A stretch of DNA of 64,000 nucleotides, from positions 6,138,001 to 6,202,000 of the forward strand of contig NC_039491.1 in the NCBI RefSeq assembly GCF_003590095.1, in the 5' to 3' direction. The notes below the pieces were generated by a model. That model worked only from the letters and a program-made list of their open reading frames with translations, was not told the DNA's origin and searched no databases. A program made the translations under genes and the position numbers. This document shows, one piece after another, positions 1 through 12,390 of this stretch. Positions within the stretch are counted from its first letter, which is position 1. Each line of letters starts with the position of its first letter. The stretch comes from Trichoplusia ni. Taxonomy: Eukaryota > Arthropoda > Insecta > Lepidoptera > Noctuidae.

Positions 1-1359
1 CATATTGCATTTGTTCCTAATATTTTTCTCAGTCTGTGACAATCCCTGACCATATGGAAAAGCATATAAAACAATTTTTTTAACATTTAACTTTATTAAA
101 TTATCAAAATATTTCATTAACATATTTACACTAGTGTTACCTCTTCTCCCAATTAGTACAATTATAGTAGTTGATGGACTATAGTTGCCCGTTAATATTT
201 TATTCATTATTTGTTTATAGTCTGCTGCAGGCATGCAACAATTGATCACCTGAGCACCTACATGTTCATACAGCTTATGCGACATGTTTTGTCCAATTTC
301 ATCGCAGAACATCATAATTTTGTTGTTGCTATTTGTACATATATTATTATTACAATTAATTTGTGTGACGAAGGAAGTACTGGGGAGACTGTTACACAAC
401 TCCACAGGGTGAGTGTTGGGTGTGAAACACTCCAGAGATATAGCTGGCTGTGAACGGCCCGGCTGACCAGATTTACAATCCGGTGTTTGACTGTTTACAA
501 GGGAGTTATACATCCTCTCATTCTCACTACACAGGTCCACCAGGCCATTCATTGCCAGTATGTATTCCCCTATTTCCTTTTGTGATGTGGTATATTTTTC
601 TGAAATAGTACTTAAGGAATCCTGTAAGCGGAGAATCTCTGACTGAAGGTGTTGTATATCAGCCTCATATTTTATTTTGGTGTTCTCATAATTTGTTTTA
701 ATAAGATTACATTTGTTTATGTTTCTCAAATTATTATTGAAATGGTTTTTATTTTTGTTAATAAGTTTTTGTGTTTTCTTTATTAGTTTTTTAATTTTTA
801 TATATTTCTTTAACTTGTTTTTGCTACATTTTATTTGTGTTATGTGTGACATTGATGTTAAACTGTTATCACAAGTCAAATCAATAATTTCATTTTGTTT
901 ACAACTATTTCTGTCATTGCTACCCAAAAGTGAGTTGGCAGACGGAGCCGAACCAACCAGTTTATCAAACAAAGCATGTGTGTGCTCTGTCTGAGTCCTC
1001 TGGCTGGCTGTGTCCAACGCGAGGATGGTGTCCTGAGCGACACTCAGTCTACTCTTCAGTTCAGCGTTGTGCCTGAGGGTTAAATCAAATTCATCGCTGC
1101 ACTGGTCAAACCGATCAACTAATAGCTTAAGTTTGTCCCTTTCTTCGGTGACATTTACTAATTGACAATGAAGCTCTGCCATCTCACCTTTGAGTTTGCT
1201 ATTATTATTCAAAATTTGTAGTACTTCCTTCTCATTGTCATCTTGTTCTCTTTGCAACTCCTCACACAAATTCTTATACTTATTTAATTCTTGCAAAGTA
1301 AGTTGGAGTTTTGATTCCTCCATGCGAGCTGCGCCTCTCCTGGTCATCACCCTGTCCAT
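1..1359 (-). CDS. Probable non-LTR retrotransposon ORF1 protein, partial (C-terminus beyond left edge)
   Basis: The minus strand has an uninterrupted frame of 453 codons from an ATG at 1359 to the left edge. An in-frame TAG lies upstream near 1450, which supports this start. The protein opens with MDRVMTRRGAARMEESKLQ. A charged coiled-coil stretch follows (about residues 13-110), then a Lys/Asn-rich segment, then a more globular part with IIVLIGRRGN and FPYGQGLS. That last part resembles the esterase-like end of CR1-type ORF1 proteins, but I identify it by pattern memory only. There is no intron over 1.36 kb and the frame is open, so the copy could be young. An ORF2 (endonuclease and reverse transcriptase) would be expected further left, outside the window. 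Alternatives are a domesticated ORF1 or an unrelated coiled-coil gene. Confidence 0.6.
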   Translation of the reverse strand, partial: MDRVMTRRGAARMEESKLQLTLQELNKYKNLCEELQREQDDNEKEVLQILNNNSKLKGEMAELHCQLVNVTEERDKLKLLVDRFDQCSDEFDLTLRHNAELKSRLSVAQDTILALDTASQRTQTEHTHALFDKLVGSAPSANSLLGSNDRNSCKQNEIIDLTCDNSLTSMSHITQIKCSKNKLKKYIKIKKLIKKTQKLINKNKNHFNNNLRNINKCNLIKTNYENTKIKYEADIQHLQSEILRLQDSLSTISEKYTTSQKEIGEYILAMNGLVDLCSENERMYNSLVNSQTPDCKSGQPGRSQPAISLECFTPNTHPVELCNSLPSTSFVTQINCNNNICTNSNNKIMMFCDEIGQNMSHKLYEHVGAQVINCCMPAADYKQIMNKILTGNYSPSTTIIVLIGRRGNTSVNMLMKYFDNLIKLNVKKIVLYAFPYGQGLSQTEKNIRNKCNM

Positions 1360-3220
1360 TTCAAATAATAAAAGGGACAAGTGGCAACCAAGAAGGAGGT
1401 TATAGTGAGATTCTATGAGGATATGCAACGAGGGAGTGCAAGTGTACTAGCAATTGAGCTGGCAAAACGTACCTTGACACAAATAATGCTCGAACTGTGA
1501 TGATAAAAATAATATTAAACACTTACACACAACTTTATGATGACAATGCACTTTAAAATGTTCGTTACAGTTTAACTTGGTTTGACAGCGAAACTCGTCA
1601 CAACTTTAAAACACTTTATTAACTAAAGCGGATCAAATCACGACAAAATAACACTGCCCGACCTATTCGTAATATATTTTGAGCATGAAAGTAGTATTTA
1701 AACTATACAAAATACAAAATTACAATTAAAATTAAATAAATTAATCGGGAGAAGTTTTGTTGACGTCTAGTCAACAGTGTTGCCACAGACCAAAGTCAGG
1801 TAAAATAACAACTACTTCTTGTATCGAGTTGTGTGTGTAGGCTCAGTATGACATTTAAATAACAACATTAGATAATTTGGAGTATATAATACATAGTTCT
1901 ATTACTATGAGAATTTAAGAAGTATGGCATTCGCCAAAGGCTGTGTAAAAGTAATGTGGAAGTTAATTATAATGACATGAAACTCATTTTTTAATTAGAT
2001 ATAATAAAATATCTGGAGATTCGGCCATCTTCGTTCTCCCGGTTGTGAATCTAGGACACCACCCAGACTCATACAAAAGTTCATTCAGACAGACGTTTAA
2101 ACAGTTCATAGAATTATGTAGATAACGATTAAACCACGTCATGCATAAGCATTGATAAACTGAACAATGACAGAGATCTAGCAAGGATTGAATTTCTCGT
2201 TCAAGGGAACAGATGAGAATGCAAATGTGCAAAGCGTACGTGCGTTTCTATCAATAAACAGCTTTCCAGCCAATAAGGTTTAGATCGAACGTGTAACTTG
2301 AATATCAATCGGAATAGATTATCTTTGACATTTTGCCGCATCCAATATCCCATTAAATTTAAATGACTCGATACCTTGAATCGATTTTATCAATAGTGCT
2401 TTAAGAATCGATACATTTTAATGCGATTTGTATTGGAAGGAAGTACAAAAGGTAATGCTATTTTTGCCCAGTCGGTTGAAGCTGGCAAAATCCTTTTTTA
2501 GTAATAGGTAAGTTGTGCTTGAACTATCTTTAATACCAATCTTTTGAGTGCAAAAACACGTACTTTGCGAGTATAAGCCAAACAATACATTTTCTCTGAT
2601 AAAACAAAAACACATTCCAGACTCACTTGAAAATTTTTGTCAACATTGTAAATTCAATCTCAAATGAAATGAATCCGGATAACGAACAAAATGGCAGTTA
2701 ACCCGCATGTAAAACAAATAAAAGATTCCTGAATAAATACCGTGCTTTTGTTTGGTGACCCGAAAAAATTTTGTCAGATAAAATTTTATTTTTGACAAAA
2801 ACACCCATATTTTTGAAGAGCCCTACTTGTTTATAATAGGGATAAGATTAAATTTTCTTGTTCGAAATACGTACCTATTATAACAGATTTTTACACGACT
2901 AGTCGCTATGAAGTTGAAGTTTTTCATTTTGTACCTACTAAATGGTACTGCTCAATGCACTCATGCGTACAGTTTCATGACGGCAGAATTTCTATCCTAT
3001 CAAAGTAAAAAAAAACAACGTAAAGTTTGCTTAAAAGCCTTAATATTCTAAGAAGATAATAAAAACTACGATAAGCTTAAGCACGGAACCATGGGAAACT
3101 TTTTTACATGAATTAGGAGAAATATTTTGTCACCAAAACCCAAGCTGTGTAACGACTGCTTCCCCTCTTGAATCGAACGAACAGTGTGGCTTGTACTTAA
3201 CGTTGAGCCATTCACGTACT
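1360..3220. other. Spacer right of the retrotransposon-like ORF
   Basis: AT-rich sequence with no supported exon. The first 450 bases may be the 5' untranslated part of the element, but I see no clear boundary or target-site duplication. A short palindrome-like stretch (gttgacgtctagtcaac) lies near 1758-1774. Short frames on either strand show no domain or splice context. Confidence 0.5.
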
Positions 3221-3234
3221 TTAAATAAAGAGGT

Positions 3235-3350
3235 GCGTCAATATAAAGGCATAATAGCTTCCGTGAGCGACTTCGTTCGTGTGCTGAAATTTTCCGCAGC
3301 TTTCACGGGATAAAAAGTCTTTTGTCTCCCAGTAGGGCTTAATCTATATG
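3235..3350. repeat. Probable interspersed-repeat fragment
   Basis: A phrase near 3300, cacgggataaaaagtc, followed by text about a stretch ending in aatctatatgaatacg, resembles the inner part of common lepidopteran dispersed repeats. Both ends are missing, so the class is uncertain. Confidence 0.3.
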
Positions 3351-6300
3351 AATACGTTTAAAGTGTATTCTTCTTCATTTTTTAATCTCTGTCAGCCTGG
3401 TAAATTATATGTCTATGCTTATTTAAAGAGGTAAAGAAAGTTTGTACGGGGTAAGTGACGTTGTAGTCTCAGGAATTTTGGAACTTGCTTTGCTCATAAA
3501 AAGGCACATTATTTATGAAACTTATAGGCCACATAATTATTCGTAAGACGACATCCATAAAAAATAATGATTAAGTTTACTTAATAATCGCTATTCGAAA
3601 AGCTAGTATGAATATAATATAATTGAAGAAAACGCATTTAAAAATTAAAACAATATTTCCCGCGGTATGTAAAGACTGATTGCTACACGTGGCTTTCTAT
3701 TTTTAATTTTTCCCTAAGGTAATGTGAATGGAATATTCAGTAAACAAGACAAGGTTAGATCGGTTGTTAAGGTTGGAATTAGACTGCATTTATCATAACG
3801 ACCCTCGTTACGAGTACGTTACTGTAATTCTGATGTTATTGGGTGTATTAGGAAAACTGAAAGTAAACACCACGTGTAAACTCGACGGAAATGGTGAAAG
3901 AAGGCTGGCTACTTAAACTCTTCGTACTTAAGTTGGGTTTTGGATTTGGATCCTAATTTGTGAATATAGAGCTACATAGAAATATATATCTCAGAAGTAA
4001 TTATTCATACACCTACTAAAGATGAGATGGTACTCGTATACTAGATAAGTAACCCCGCTCATCCATTACGACCTTTTTGAATAGCAAAGCAACAAGTGGA
4101 AAAACCTTTTTAGTTCGGATTTTTATTAAAAAGCTATAATCCCAATGTACTCAAACAAGCCGTGTATAAAAGCATACACTTCTGTATATACTTTGATACA
4201 ACGTCATTCGAAAAGTCTAAAAATCCACTCACATCAAAACTTTGAGGCTTACGTGGCATTTTCAAAGTTAATTGGATTTCCCTAAGGATTGCGTAGGTCA
4301 GCCAGCCGCGAAAAACGTAATTTCGTCGTATCACGGGTGAAAAATTATTCGGAACGAGCAAGAATAAAGTGAATACCTTCAATAAACTTGTCGATCTTCG
4401 CATTATTTTACGCTTTGCCATTGAGTAAGTGAGAGAACGCTACGTTAATAGCGCGTTGTCTCGTTTTGACAATAGCGACAGTTGTTGTTGAGTGCTCATA
4501 AAAATACACTGATTACTTATGATAATGTTTACTACCAACAGTTGTATCCAAATACATTTCAAGCAACAAGTTGAACGAATGCCAAGTCATTCTACGAGTC
4601 ACGCAATAACATTTGGGTTTTGATTGTAAGCACTTAGTACCTATCATTGATAAATATTTGACTGTCAGTCCATCACACGCGTAGAACATTAAATGTTATT
4701 GCCTATTAAGTTTATTGTTCACAAAGTATTTTATTATTTTGTTACATAACGCCATTTATCTTTTAAGCAATCGTCGCGTTGAGTAAAGAAATAAAATGTT
4801 TCTGCATTAATGTTCAAACTATGTTAGTACTTAATTGTTTTTTTTTTCCTAAATTGACATAAATGTCCAGTGTCCTGTGTTTCATTAATCCTCTTAAAGT
4901 AATTCGTTTAAAAGGTAATTGAATATAAACAGAGTTATTTTTCAATCACGCCTACGCACGTTGTATTACTCGAAATAATTATACAAAGCCTTGAAGAGTA
5001 AAGAGAGTAGATCAACAATTTTATATTAATTATGAAACAAACGAGTATAATAAGCAGAGGCGTAATTTAATTTAAAATAGCATTAAGTGACCTGGATTAT
5101 TAATTTGTTGAATTAAATATTTACGTAAATTATGGCTGACTATTAACTTGACTGTAATAATTGACATGGATTTACATTTAAATAGATCAGTTCACAAAAA
5201 AAACCATAAATATGCTAAATACGATACAACATATTTCATAGCCTAGCCAAGTAACATTTCTTCAATCGTTAACGTTCTAAATACAATCAATGTATGAGAA
5301 TTATATTTTTTGCCTGTCATCTCTATACACTAGAAGATTTTTGATTGACGTAATCGATTGTATAAATTACACTTGGAACAGTTTGTCTGTACATTTGAAC
5401 TGAACAGGCAACCCGGAATGGGTATGTGGTAAAACAGTGCATATTTACAGGGTAAATACAGTCAACATTGAATTCTTTGTTCAAGTGTACAGATAATACT
5501 ACTAGCTTTAGAGTAGTGCTATAATCAACAATCGTAAATAGTCTTTGATCCTAACCAACTTTCTGAAAGCAATTGCCAGAAAGGGTTAAGTACAATCTTA
5601 AGTAGGGTAGTTTTATCGTCAGAGTGAGTTTATTCACAAACATTTTACACGCTTAAGGTCAAGTTCAACCTTTGGTACGTTCAACCATACTTAAGTTTTA
5701 TGTTTAAATGATTACACACACACACACACCCCGAAAATTGTACATATATACACGAAATTTTATGTACGTTCACAAAACGGGGATATTTCCCTACTTTTTT
5801 TAAATATTGTCATTTTCTTTTTTAATATTTAGTGTGAGTAATTTTATTAATTTTCTTTGGCTTTTAAATAAACGGTGTCATGTGACGCAAATCAAGTAAT
5901 TGTCGGTAGCGTTGGGTACAGAGGTCACTTTGATAAAGACAAACGACAATGTCATGCTTGGAATCCAATAAGGTTTATTACATCTATATAGGTTTCATAC
6001 GAAACAACTTTATTCGAGACTTGGTCAAGATCTCAATAAAAACAAAGGACAGGCGAAATACGAACAACATGTAGTGATAATCTGCATTAATTTACAAATT
6101 ATCGTTATGTAAGAACGACAAGCATTCGAGAATCACACAAATACTTGTCGATGATGGAACCCTTGCAGTTTAAGGTCCAACGATTGAGGATTAAAGAGTG
6201 TGCCCGGTACTTTTTTTAAAGCTCCAACCATAATAGTCCTTTTTCGTTCTTTACGGTCAAGGACAAAGCAAAACTGGGTTCGCAAGCTACAACAACCTTC

Positions 6301-7955
6301 GACAGCGGAGCCGTTTAATTGGGAACTTCTTCATTGATCAGAGACACAGTTTTATGAATACCACGTTACACGGGCACTCTGTTAGCGGCCGCGTCGGTGT
6401 CTCCTGGTCAAAAGTGGTATTTATGCATGTTCATGTTTATTCTATTTCAGTATTTATTCCTGCATCTATTCGCTTGGTAACAAAATGTACCGAAATCCTT
6501 GACCTAAGCAAAACGAATGTACGTCTAAAATTTTCCTCTTACGGACAGACGCAGACTGTGGGTGCTCACAACTATGTGTGTTGGCATGCCAAGAATTTAT
6601 GGCCCTTGTCTGTTGACATTGTATGTGGCCATTAAACTGTGAGAGAGTGCTAGGAAGAATAAAACTGGAGTCAACTCGTAATTGTTCTTCGAGCTATTTG
6701 TACAAAGTTTTGTGTATTTTTCTAATTTAAAGCGGCTTTTAGTTTAATAGCGTCTGATCATCAATCGAGATACTGCCTTCGCTTCAACTCCTTATAACAG
6801 ACTCCAGTTGAGCCTGAAACTAGTCGGACGATCCCGATAAAGAAGCGTATTAAACCATTTCATATTTTTAGGGATTCACGCATCACACGAAACTTACGAC
6901 GTAAATGTGTTTTTTTTTCATATATAAAACTAAAGCTTCCCACGGGTATTGTTACTTACAAGAGAATGTATCTTAGTGCAAGACGTCTGTATAATTAAAT
7001 AAAACTCACGTTGGGTCAGTGACCAACAGGGAGCTGGGATCAACGACTCAACAAATTTTCTAATTAACAAAAGACTGACAATAGAGAAAATAATAAAAAA
7101 TCACCAACTTTTGAGGTAAAATCAAATTTCATTATAAAATTCTTTAGACAGAAGTTACTGAATTTAATGCACCCGCTTTCAACATCGTAACTTTTTAATA
7201 TCTGTTCTCAACTGCATACGCTAGTTAGAGCTTATAAAATGTTTTAATAAAACTAGGTTTACAGTCAATAAAGTTGTGATATAATAATGTTATGAGGCTT
7301 GTCTGTCAAGATTATTAAATATGATGACAAAAGTGACAACTTTGCAAAAATTTTTTAGACAAAAATATTGCTACGTTTTTAGAACCAGTCAGCCGAGGAC
7401 GCGGTGGTGGTTTGATTTGAAAGCAAAACCAGTAAAAAGCCAAAGGCTTGAAAAAGAATCCAAATCTAATCAACTTCTGCCCATCGGGGTAAACAGCTAG
7501 AGAAAGTCCACCCTCAAGTTGCACTACAACCACGATCATCCGCCTTCCACGTCCAACAAACCATCAAACTAAACTATTATTTTTAAAATATTTTATTATT
7601 ATTAATAAAAGAAAAATACCTTTCCAAACGTTTAAGTAAATTAGTACTTACCTACAAACAATATTTAAATTAGCTTTGAAAATAAATCTGGTTATGAACT
7701 CGTAACGTTGAGATAGAAGTTTATTATTATACTCACGTAGTTTTATATTGGAAACTACGAGTGAGTACAGACTCGTATTCATAATACGTTTTATTATTCT
7801 TTGGAAACTTAATTTATAAGTTCAAATTACAAACTCGAGTTTTAAATTTGTTTGTGTCTGTAACATTTGATACTTAGAACGTGAAAATTATAGATATGTG
7901 TTGCGTCTCCTTATAACCGTTTAATAATAAAGTGTTCTAAAATCCTGCTTATATT
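3351..7955. other. AT-rich spacer or intron sequence, no supported gene
   Basis: No conserved domain, tRNA or exon chain is seen. There is a short (CA)n run at about 5713-5728. A GC-rich patch at about 6372-6405 stands out from the background and is discussed as a possible small exon. A frame of 74 codons on the minus strand at 7315-7539 has near-coding composition but no recognisable domain. Confidence 0.5.
6373..6406 (-). other. Possible small terminal coding exon (speculative)
   Basis: A GC-rich island in AT-rich DNA. On the minus strand it follows TTTTGACCAG, a weak acceptor. Joined in phase to the signal-peptide exon at 15820-15889, it would add 12 residues (DTDAAANRVPV plus the shared Gly) and then a TAA. 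The polypyrimidine tract is poor and the predicted protein would be only about 35 aa, so chance is a strong alternative. Confidence 0.12.
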
Positions 7956-8086
7956 ATAAAGCTTGTAGGACGAAGAACGGCTTTAGACGAAACTGGATAA
8001 ACAGATAGTTTCTATCGCGATTTTATGTTCCCATATGATCATTTTCGATTTGTAGCGGGCGGGTCCGCGGGCAACAGCTAGTAGTA
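7955..8086. mobile_element. Helitron-like 3'-end fragment
   Basis: The segment contains ggctttagacgaaactgg and ends gcgggcaacagctagt. A GC-rich terminus closing in CTAG followed by T is the usual 3' end of Helitrons, and the inner phrase matches the 57.1-kb fragment in this window. No 5' end is visible, so it is a truncated non-autonomous copy. Confidence 0.5.
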
Positions 8087-8132
8087 AATAGGATAGTAGG
8101 AAAATTAATTAAATAATTATTTTTTGCGCACA

Positions 8133-8440
8133 TCTAAATATATAAAAGAAAGTCGTGTTAGTTACACCACTTGTAACTCAAGAACGGCAGAACAGATTTG
8201 GCTGAAAATTGGTAGGGAGGTAGCTTAGAGCCAGGAAACGGACATAGGATACTTTTTATCCCGTTCGACAGCGTTCCCGTGTGACTTGACATGAAACGTC
8301 AGTCACTATAAAACGTGCTATAACAAAAAAGAATCAGACTTGGAATAACAAAACGCAAATGAAAGCTATGTAATTGACGTAAAATGACAGCTATGTAATG
8401 ACGTATGAATGACAATTTGATAGTTGTAAGACATCAATAT
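8133..8440. mobile_element. Helitron-like 5'-end copy (first of two)
   Basis: It starts with atatataaaagaaagtcgtg, as does the element at 8463, and then reads aactcaagaacggcagaacag and ggaaacggacataggatac, typical of this repeat family. No 3' terminus is seen before the next copy begins, so this copy is truncated or the second is nested inside it. Confidence 0.5.
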
Positions 8441-8684
8441 TAAAACTATTTCTATCTATCTATCTCTATATATAAAAGAAAGTCGTGTTTGTTACAACAC
8501 TTATAACTCGAGAACGGCTGGACCGATTGCCATGGTTTTGGATTTGTTGGATTTGTTTCCGTCCCGAATAGCATAAAAAAGAATACATCTTAAAAACAAT
8601 GAAAACTCGATATGTGTAATGAATACTTTCATTTCAATAAATGCTGATTTGTTTATTACTGTATGTCAAACTTTTGTTGTCCAT

Positions 8685-9312
8685 AGGGTGATACCAGGAG
8701 ATCAGATAGGAGTATTTCATGAGGGTTGTAGCTGGGGAGCACGAGGGCGGTACCAGGAGAGCACGTAGCCGTAGCTGATTAGGGTGATACCAGGAGATCA
8801 GATAGGAGTATTTCATGAGGGTTGTAGCTGGGGAGCACGAGGGCGGTACCAGGAGAGCACGTAGCCGTAGCTGATTAGGGTGATACCAGGAGATCAGATA
8901 GGAGTATTTCATGAGGGTTGTAGCTGGGGAGCACGAGGGCGGTACCAGGAGAGCACGTAGCCGTAGCTGATTAGGGTGATACCAGGAGATCAGATAGGAG
9001 TATTTCATGAGGGTTGTAGCTGGGGAGCACGAGGGCGGTACCAGGAGAGCACGTAGCCGTAGCTGATTAGGGTGATACCAGGAGATCAGATAGGAGTATT
9101 TCATGAGGGTTGTAGCTGGGGAGCACGAGGGCGGTACCAGGAGAGCACGTAGCCGTAGCTGATTAGGGTGATACCAGGAGATCAGATAGGAGTATTTCAT
9201 GAGGGTTGTAGCTGGGGAGCACGAGGGCGGTACCAGGAGAGCACGTAGCCGTAGCTGATTAGGGTGATACCAGGAGATCAGATAGGAGTATTTCATGAGG
9301 GTTGTAGCTGGG
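8685..9312. repeat. 96-bp minisatellite, six full units and a partial seventh
   Basis: Unit starts (agggtgataccaggagatca) fall at 8685, 8781, 8877, 8973, 9069, 9165 and 9261, exactly 96 bp apart. The units look identical by eye. Each holds two related half-motifs (gataccaggaga and ggtaccaggaga), which suggests an older internal duplication. Because 96 is a multiple of three, a minus-strand frame stays open across the array. That is a by-product of the repeat, not evidence of a gene. Confidence 0.95.
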
Positions 9313-9484
9313 TAGCAGGTACTGTACGCGTGAGAGTAGGGTGGGACCTTAGAGTAGGTAGCAGTCATGAGGGGATTACCAGTAGAGCAGTGAGGGTTAT
9401 AGCTGGGTAGCAGGTACTGTACGCGTGAGAGTTTGGTGGGACCTTAGAGTAGGTAGCAGTCATGAGGGGATTACCAGTAGAGCA
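9296..9484. repeat. Two copies of a 95-bp diverged minisatellite unit
   Basis: Copies begin at 9296 and 9391 (tgagggttgtagctgggtag and tgagggttatagctgggtag) and continue with caggtactgtacgcgtgaga. The first 20 bases overlap the 96-bp unit, so this is a variant arm of the same array whose second half has been replaced. Confidence 0.85.
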
Positions 9485-9798
9485 GGTAGTAGTAATAAAT
9501 GAAGGTGGTACCATTAAATCGGGGAATGGTAGTCAAAATCAAAAATAAACTAGAAAGAAATAAACTAAACTTGGCAGCACCCATGAGTTTGGCTCTAAGT
9601 TGCAGTAGATGTATATGAAGGTGGTTGCGATCTTGCTGAAGAGACGCTATTAGCATAAAAAACTAATTCAATCGGCAATATTAGTAAATCATGTGTGTCT
9701 TATTTACAACCTATATACAACTTAAAATGATTACTTAAAAACAATCAGCAATATTATCATCGACTCTAAGGCGGTACGAAGTCTGCCGGGAAAGCTAG

Positions 9799-12390
9799 TT
9801 AAGTATATAATTTGTTTAAAGTAAACAGTGAATTTAATCTTGTAAAACACGTTTTTCAGTTCGACACTCTTTTAGATCCTTAAAACTTGTAACAGCACTA
9901 ACCATAGCTTAAAATTTAAATGTAAACGATTCGTTCGACCAACTAAATTTAAATGACTCTATACAACAGTATTTACAAAGATGCTATATTAATATAACCG
10001 CCCATATTTATCACCGAGCTCAAATATATTTCAGTACTTTGAATCCTACAGAAACTATGTCACTACTCGTTAGTCCTCCACTACGCTGTGTTAACTTTTG
10101 ACAAACATGATGAAACTTAGAAATAATTCAGGCAGCGGTACCTGCGGTCGTTTTGATGAATATTGTACAACGACGCATCACACGTGCTCAGTGACGTTAA
10201 TACTATTGTTTTTGTACTAGACGAGCTTTCATGTTCTGTTTTCATGCTTAATTTACCTTGCCTTAAATTTAATATTTTTTTAAATTGATTCATTTTAAGA
10301 GAGATCTGATTTCTGCCGAAAAAAATACAGTAACATTTTAAATAAGAACGTGCTACGCAGTGGTTTTTAAACGTACAGTACATATAAGGATTATGTGATA
10401 GCATTGGCGTTAGAAATTGTCATGAGCAAAACTGGTCTGTAATTTGCTTATTACTTCTACAAAGTACCTACCCGAGACTGGAACTAAATATAATACCTAG
10501 ATCTAAACGCGATTTTATCTTACTAAATTACCACAGCAAGCTATTTAGAAAAGTATGAATATGTTAATAGAAAAACGTGCAAAACATAAATTACGAAAAC
10601 AAGTTTCAGTTCAACTACTCGTGTTACGATAGAACAGATTTTCGTGTAATCAGAAACAGCGCAACGTGAAGTACGACGCTGGCCTTGTAATTGGCAATTT
10701 CGCTTTACATCATAATTTTAACAGAAGCCTTTTTCGAAAAATAAACCATTCATCGATCGAGAGTCAACAATGTTCCTTCTTTAATTACCAAATGACTCTT
10801 GTTTGGGTATAGTATATTCAATTATTTTGAAAGATGTGTTTAAAATATTTATTGAATTTTCCTCTTGCACGACAGTGGCAAGTAATAGTAAGAATTGGAC
10901 AGTTTTGTGACAAGTAGAAACCTAGTATTCTGAAGCCGAGGTAATTATAATGACGACTTATCTGATTAAAATAACACAAACAATTGTATACTTTTACAAG
11001 TATTGATATTCATGTCTTACAATTAAAAGTTCATTTTTTTCTTTGTAGCTTTGGTACGTGACTTTTCGATAAACCTTACCATGGCTTTATTCTTTCGAGA
11101 ACTCTACAAAAATAATGCGATAAAATCATATAAAAAATAAGTAGGCCTCTCCACATTGAGCTTTCTCATTTATTCCTTTTGTCGTAAGTGCTATTACGTT
11201 CATAAAATTGTGTGAGGAGATATCTGTACGTCGTAAAATCCACGGCTGCCCTAAGGGTGATGGTAAAATGAACAAATACAGAGTGTACCTACATAATTTC
11301 ATATCTCAACGTACTAAGATAAGTTTACGTTAAAAGTGAGTTTTTTTTTATAAAAAGCTAAAAGCTGAGTAAACATAAACACGAGAAGCTAAAATTCACA
11401 GATTTTGGCTAATTTCGATTTCGAAATAGCTCCACAATAAATTCTGCATTTCCCCTTCATATTTATGAAAGTATCGTTATATAAAACAAAAGCAATCCCT
11501 ACAAAGACGAACACAAAACAATAGATACCATAAATACAGTACAATGCTGAATTCCAGCTACGAATCCGTAGACCGCCTACGCCGTAGCAAAGCCGGCTTG
11601 AGACAAAACCGAGATTTAAAAATAGTAGACATAAGAACGTTGTTTCGCATAAAAAATGTATAATAATGTGAAAAGTTGTGACTTAACATGAATAATGCGA
11701 AAACAGTATTGTTTGTTATGGAAAACAGATTATTTGAATGAAGTAAAAGGTCATTGTAAAGGCCTTCTGTTCATTGACGCTCGTTGAAGCCTGTGAACTT
11801 TTTTATAGCCTTCGTTATAAATATAACTTATCGTAACGTAAAACATCAGTAAGGGTACTGCATACAGTATTTTCTGTCAAAGGAAATACAGATCTGAAAT
11901 GAATGCAGTGTTTGAGACGGTCTCTAAGGATCGGTCAATATTAAATGTCACTGCATTTGAAACCTCTCCTGACGATATCTATAAAATATTTGAAGTTAGA
12001 TTTCTCGCTTAAATTCAATGTTGACTTTGGGAGCGTCTTACCGTTTCTTTGAAGTTTTCGAATACAAGATAAACATTGGAATTTTCATTATAAGGGATTT
12101 ATTTGAAACGGCTATTAACTTTATAATATACTTGAATACATTTTTAATCCAAGCTTACTTTTCAATCTGAACAACATACACATAATATATGTTTGTATTA
12201 CGTATAAGTGGGTCTCTCTCTCCATTCTCGATTATAGCAGTTAAGCACTAAGCATTAACTAACGATTAAGCGTTCAATTACGCGTTCCATTAATCTTAAC
12301 TGTTACTATAACATGTACATGAATAAACTTGATGATATTGTAGTAATAACGTACTTTCAAAATAATTTACAGTCATAATAAGGCCTTAAT
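9799..12390. other. AT-rich spacer, nothing supported
   Basis: Short frames only, none with a domain. A small GC-rich patch at about 11565-11600 (ctacgaatccgtagaccgcc, partly self-complementary) looks like a repeat fragment. Confidence 0.5.

Larger units (their letters stand above)
8463..9798. mobile_element. Non-autonomous Helitron-like element carrying a minisatellite
   Basis: The left end reads ctatatataaaagaaagtcg followed by ataactcgagaacggctgg. The right end reads ggcggtacgaag then gccgggaaagctagtt, the CTAG-T close expected of a Helitron. The element is about 1.34 kb and has no Rep/helicase coding sequence, so it would depend on a helper. Its interior is mostly a tandem array at 8685-9484. 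There are no terminal inverted repeats, as expected for the class. Family assignment is from memory of lepidopteran repeats. Confidence 0.55.

Noticed and set aside
1984..2232. 82-codon minus-strand frame
   Set aside because: Cys/Leu-rich and without domain, signal peptide or splice support; the surrounding DNA is ordinary spacer.
7315..7539. 74-codon minus-strand frame with near-coding composition
   Set aside because: No recognised domain or splice sites of quality. It may be a repeat fragment.
8634..9368. Minus-strand frame of 244 codons made of a 32-residue repeat
   Set aside because: It arises because the 96-bp DNA unit has no stop in one frame. There is no promoter, no splice or domain context, and it lies inside a mobile element.
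8685..9484. CRISPR-like array
   Set aside because: The units are contiguous with no unique spacers, and the genome is eukaryotic. It is a minisatellite.
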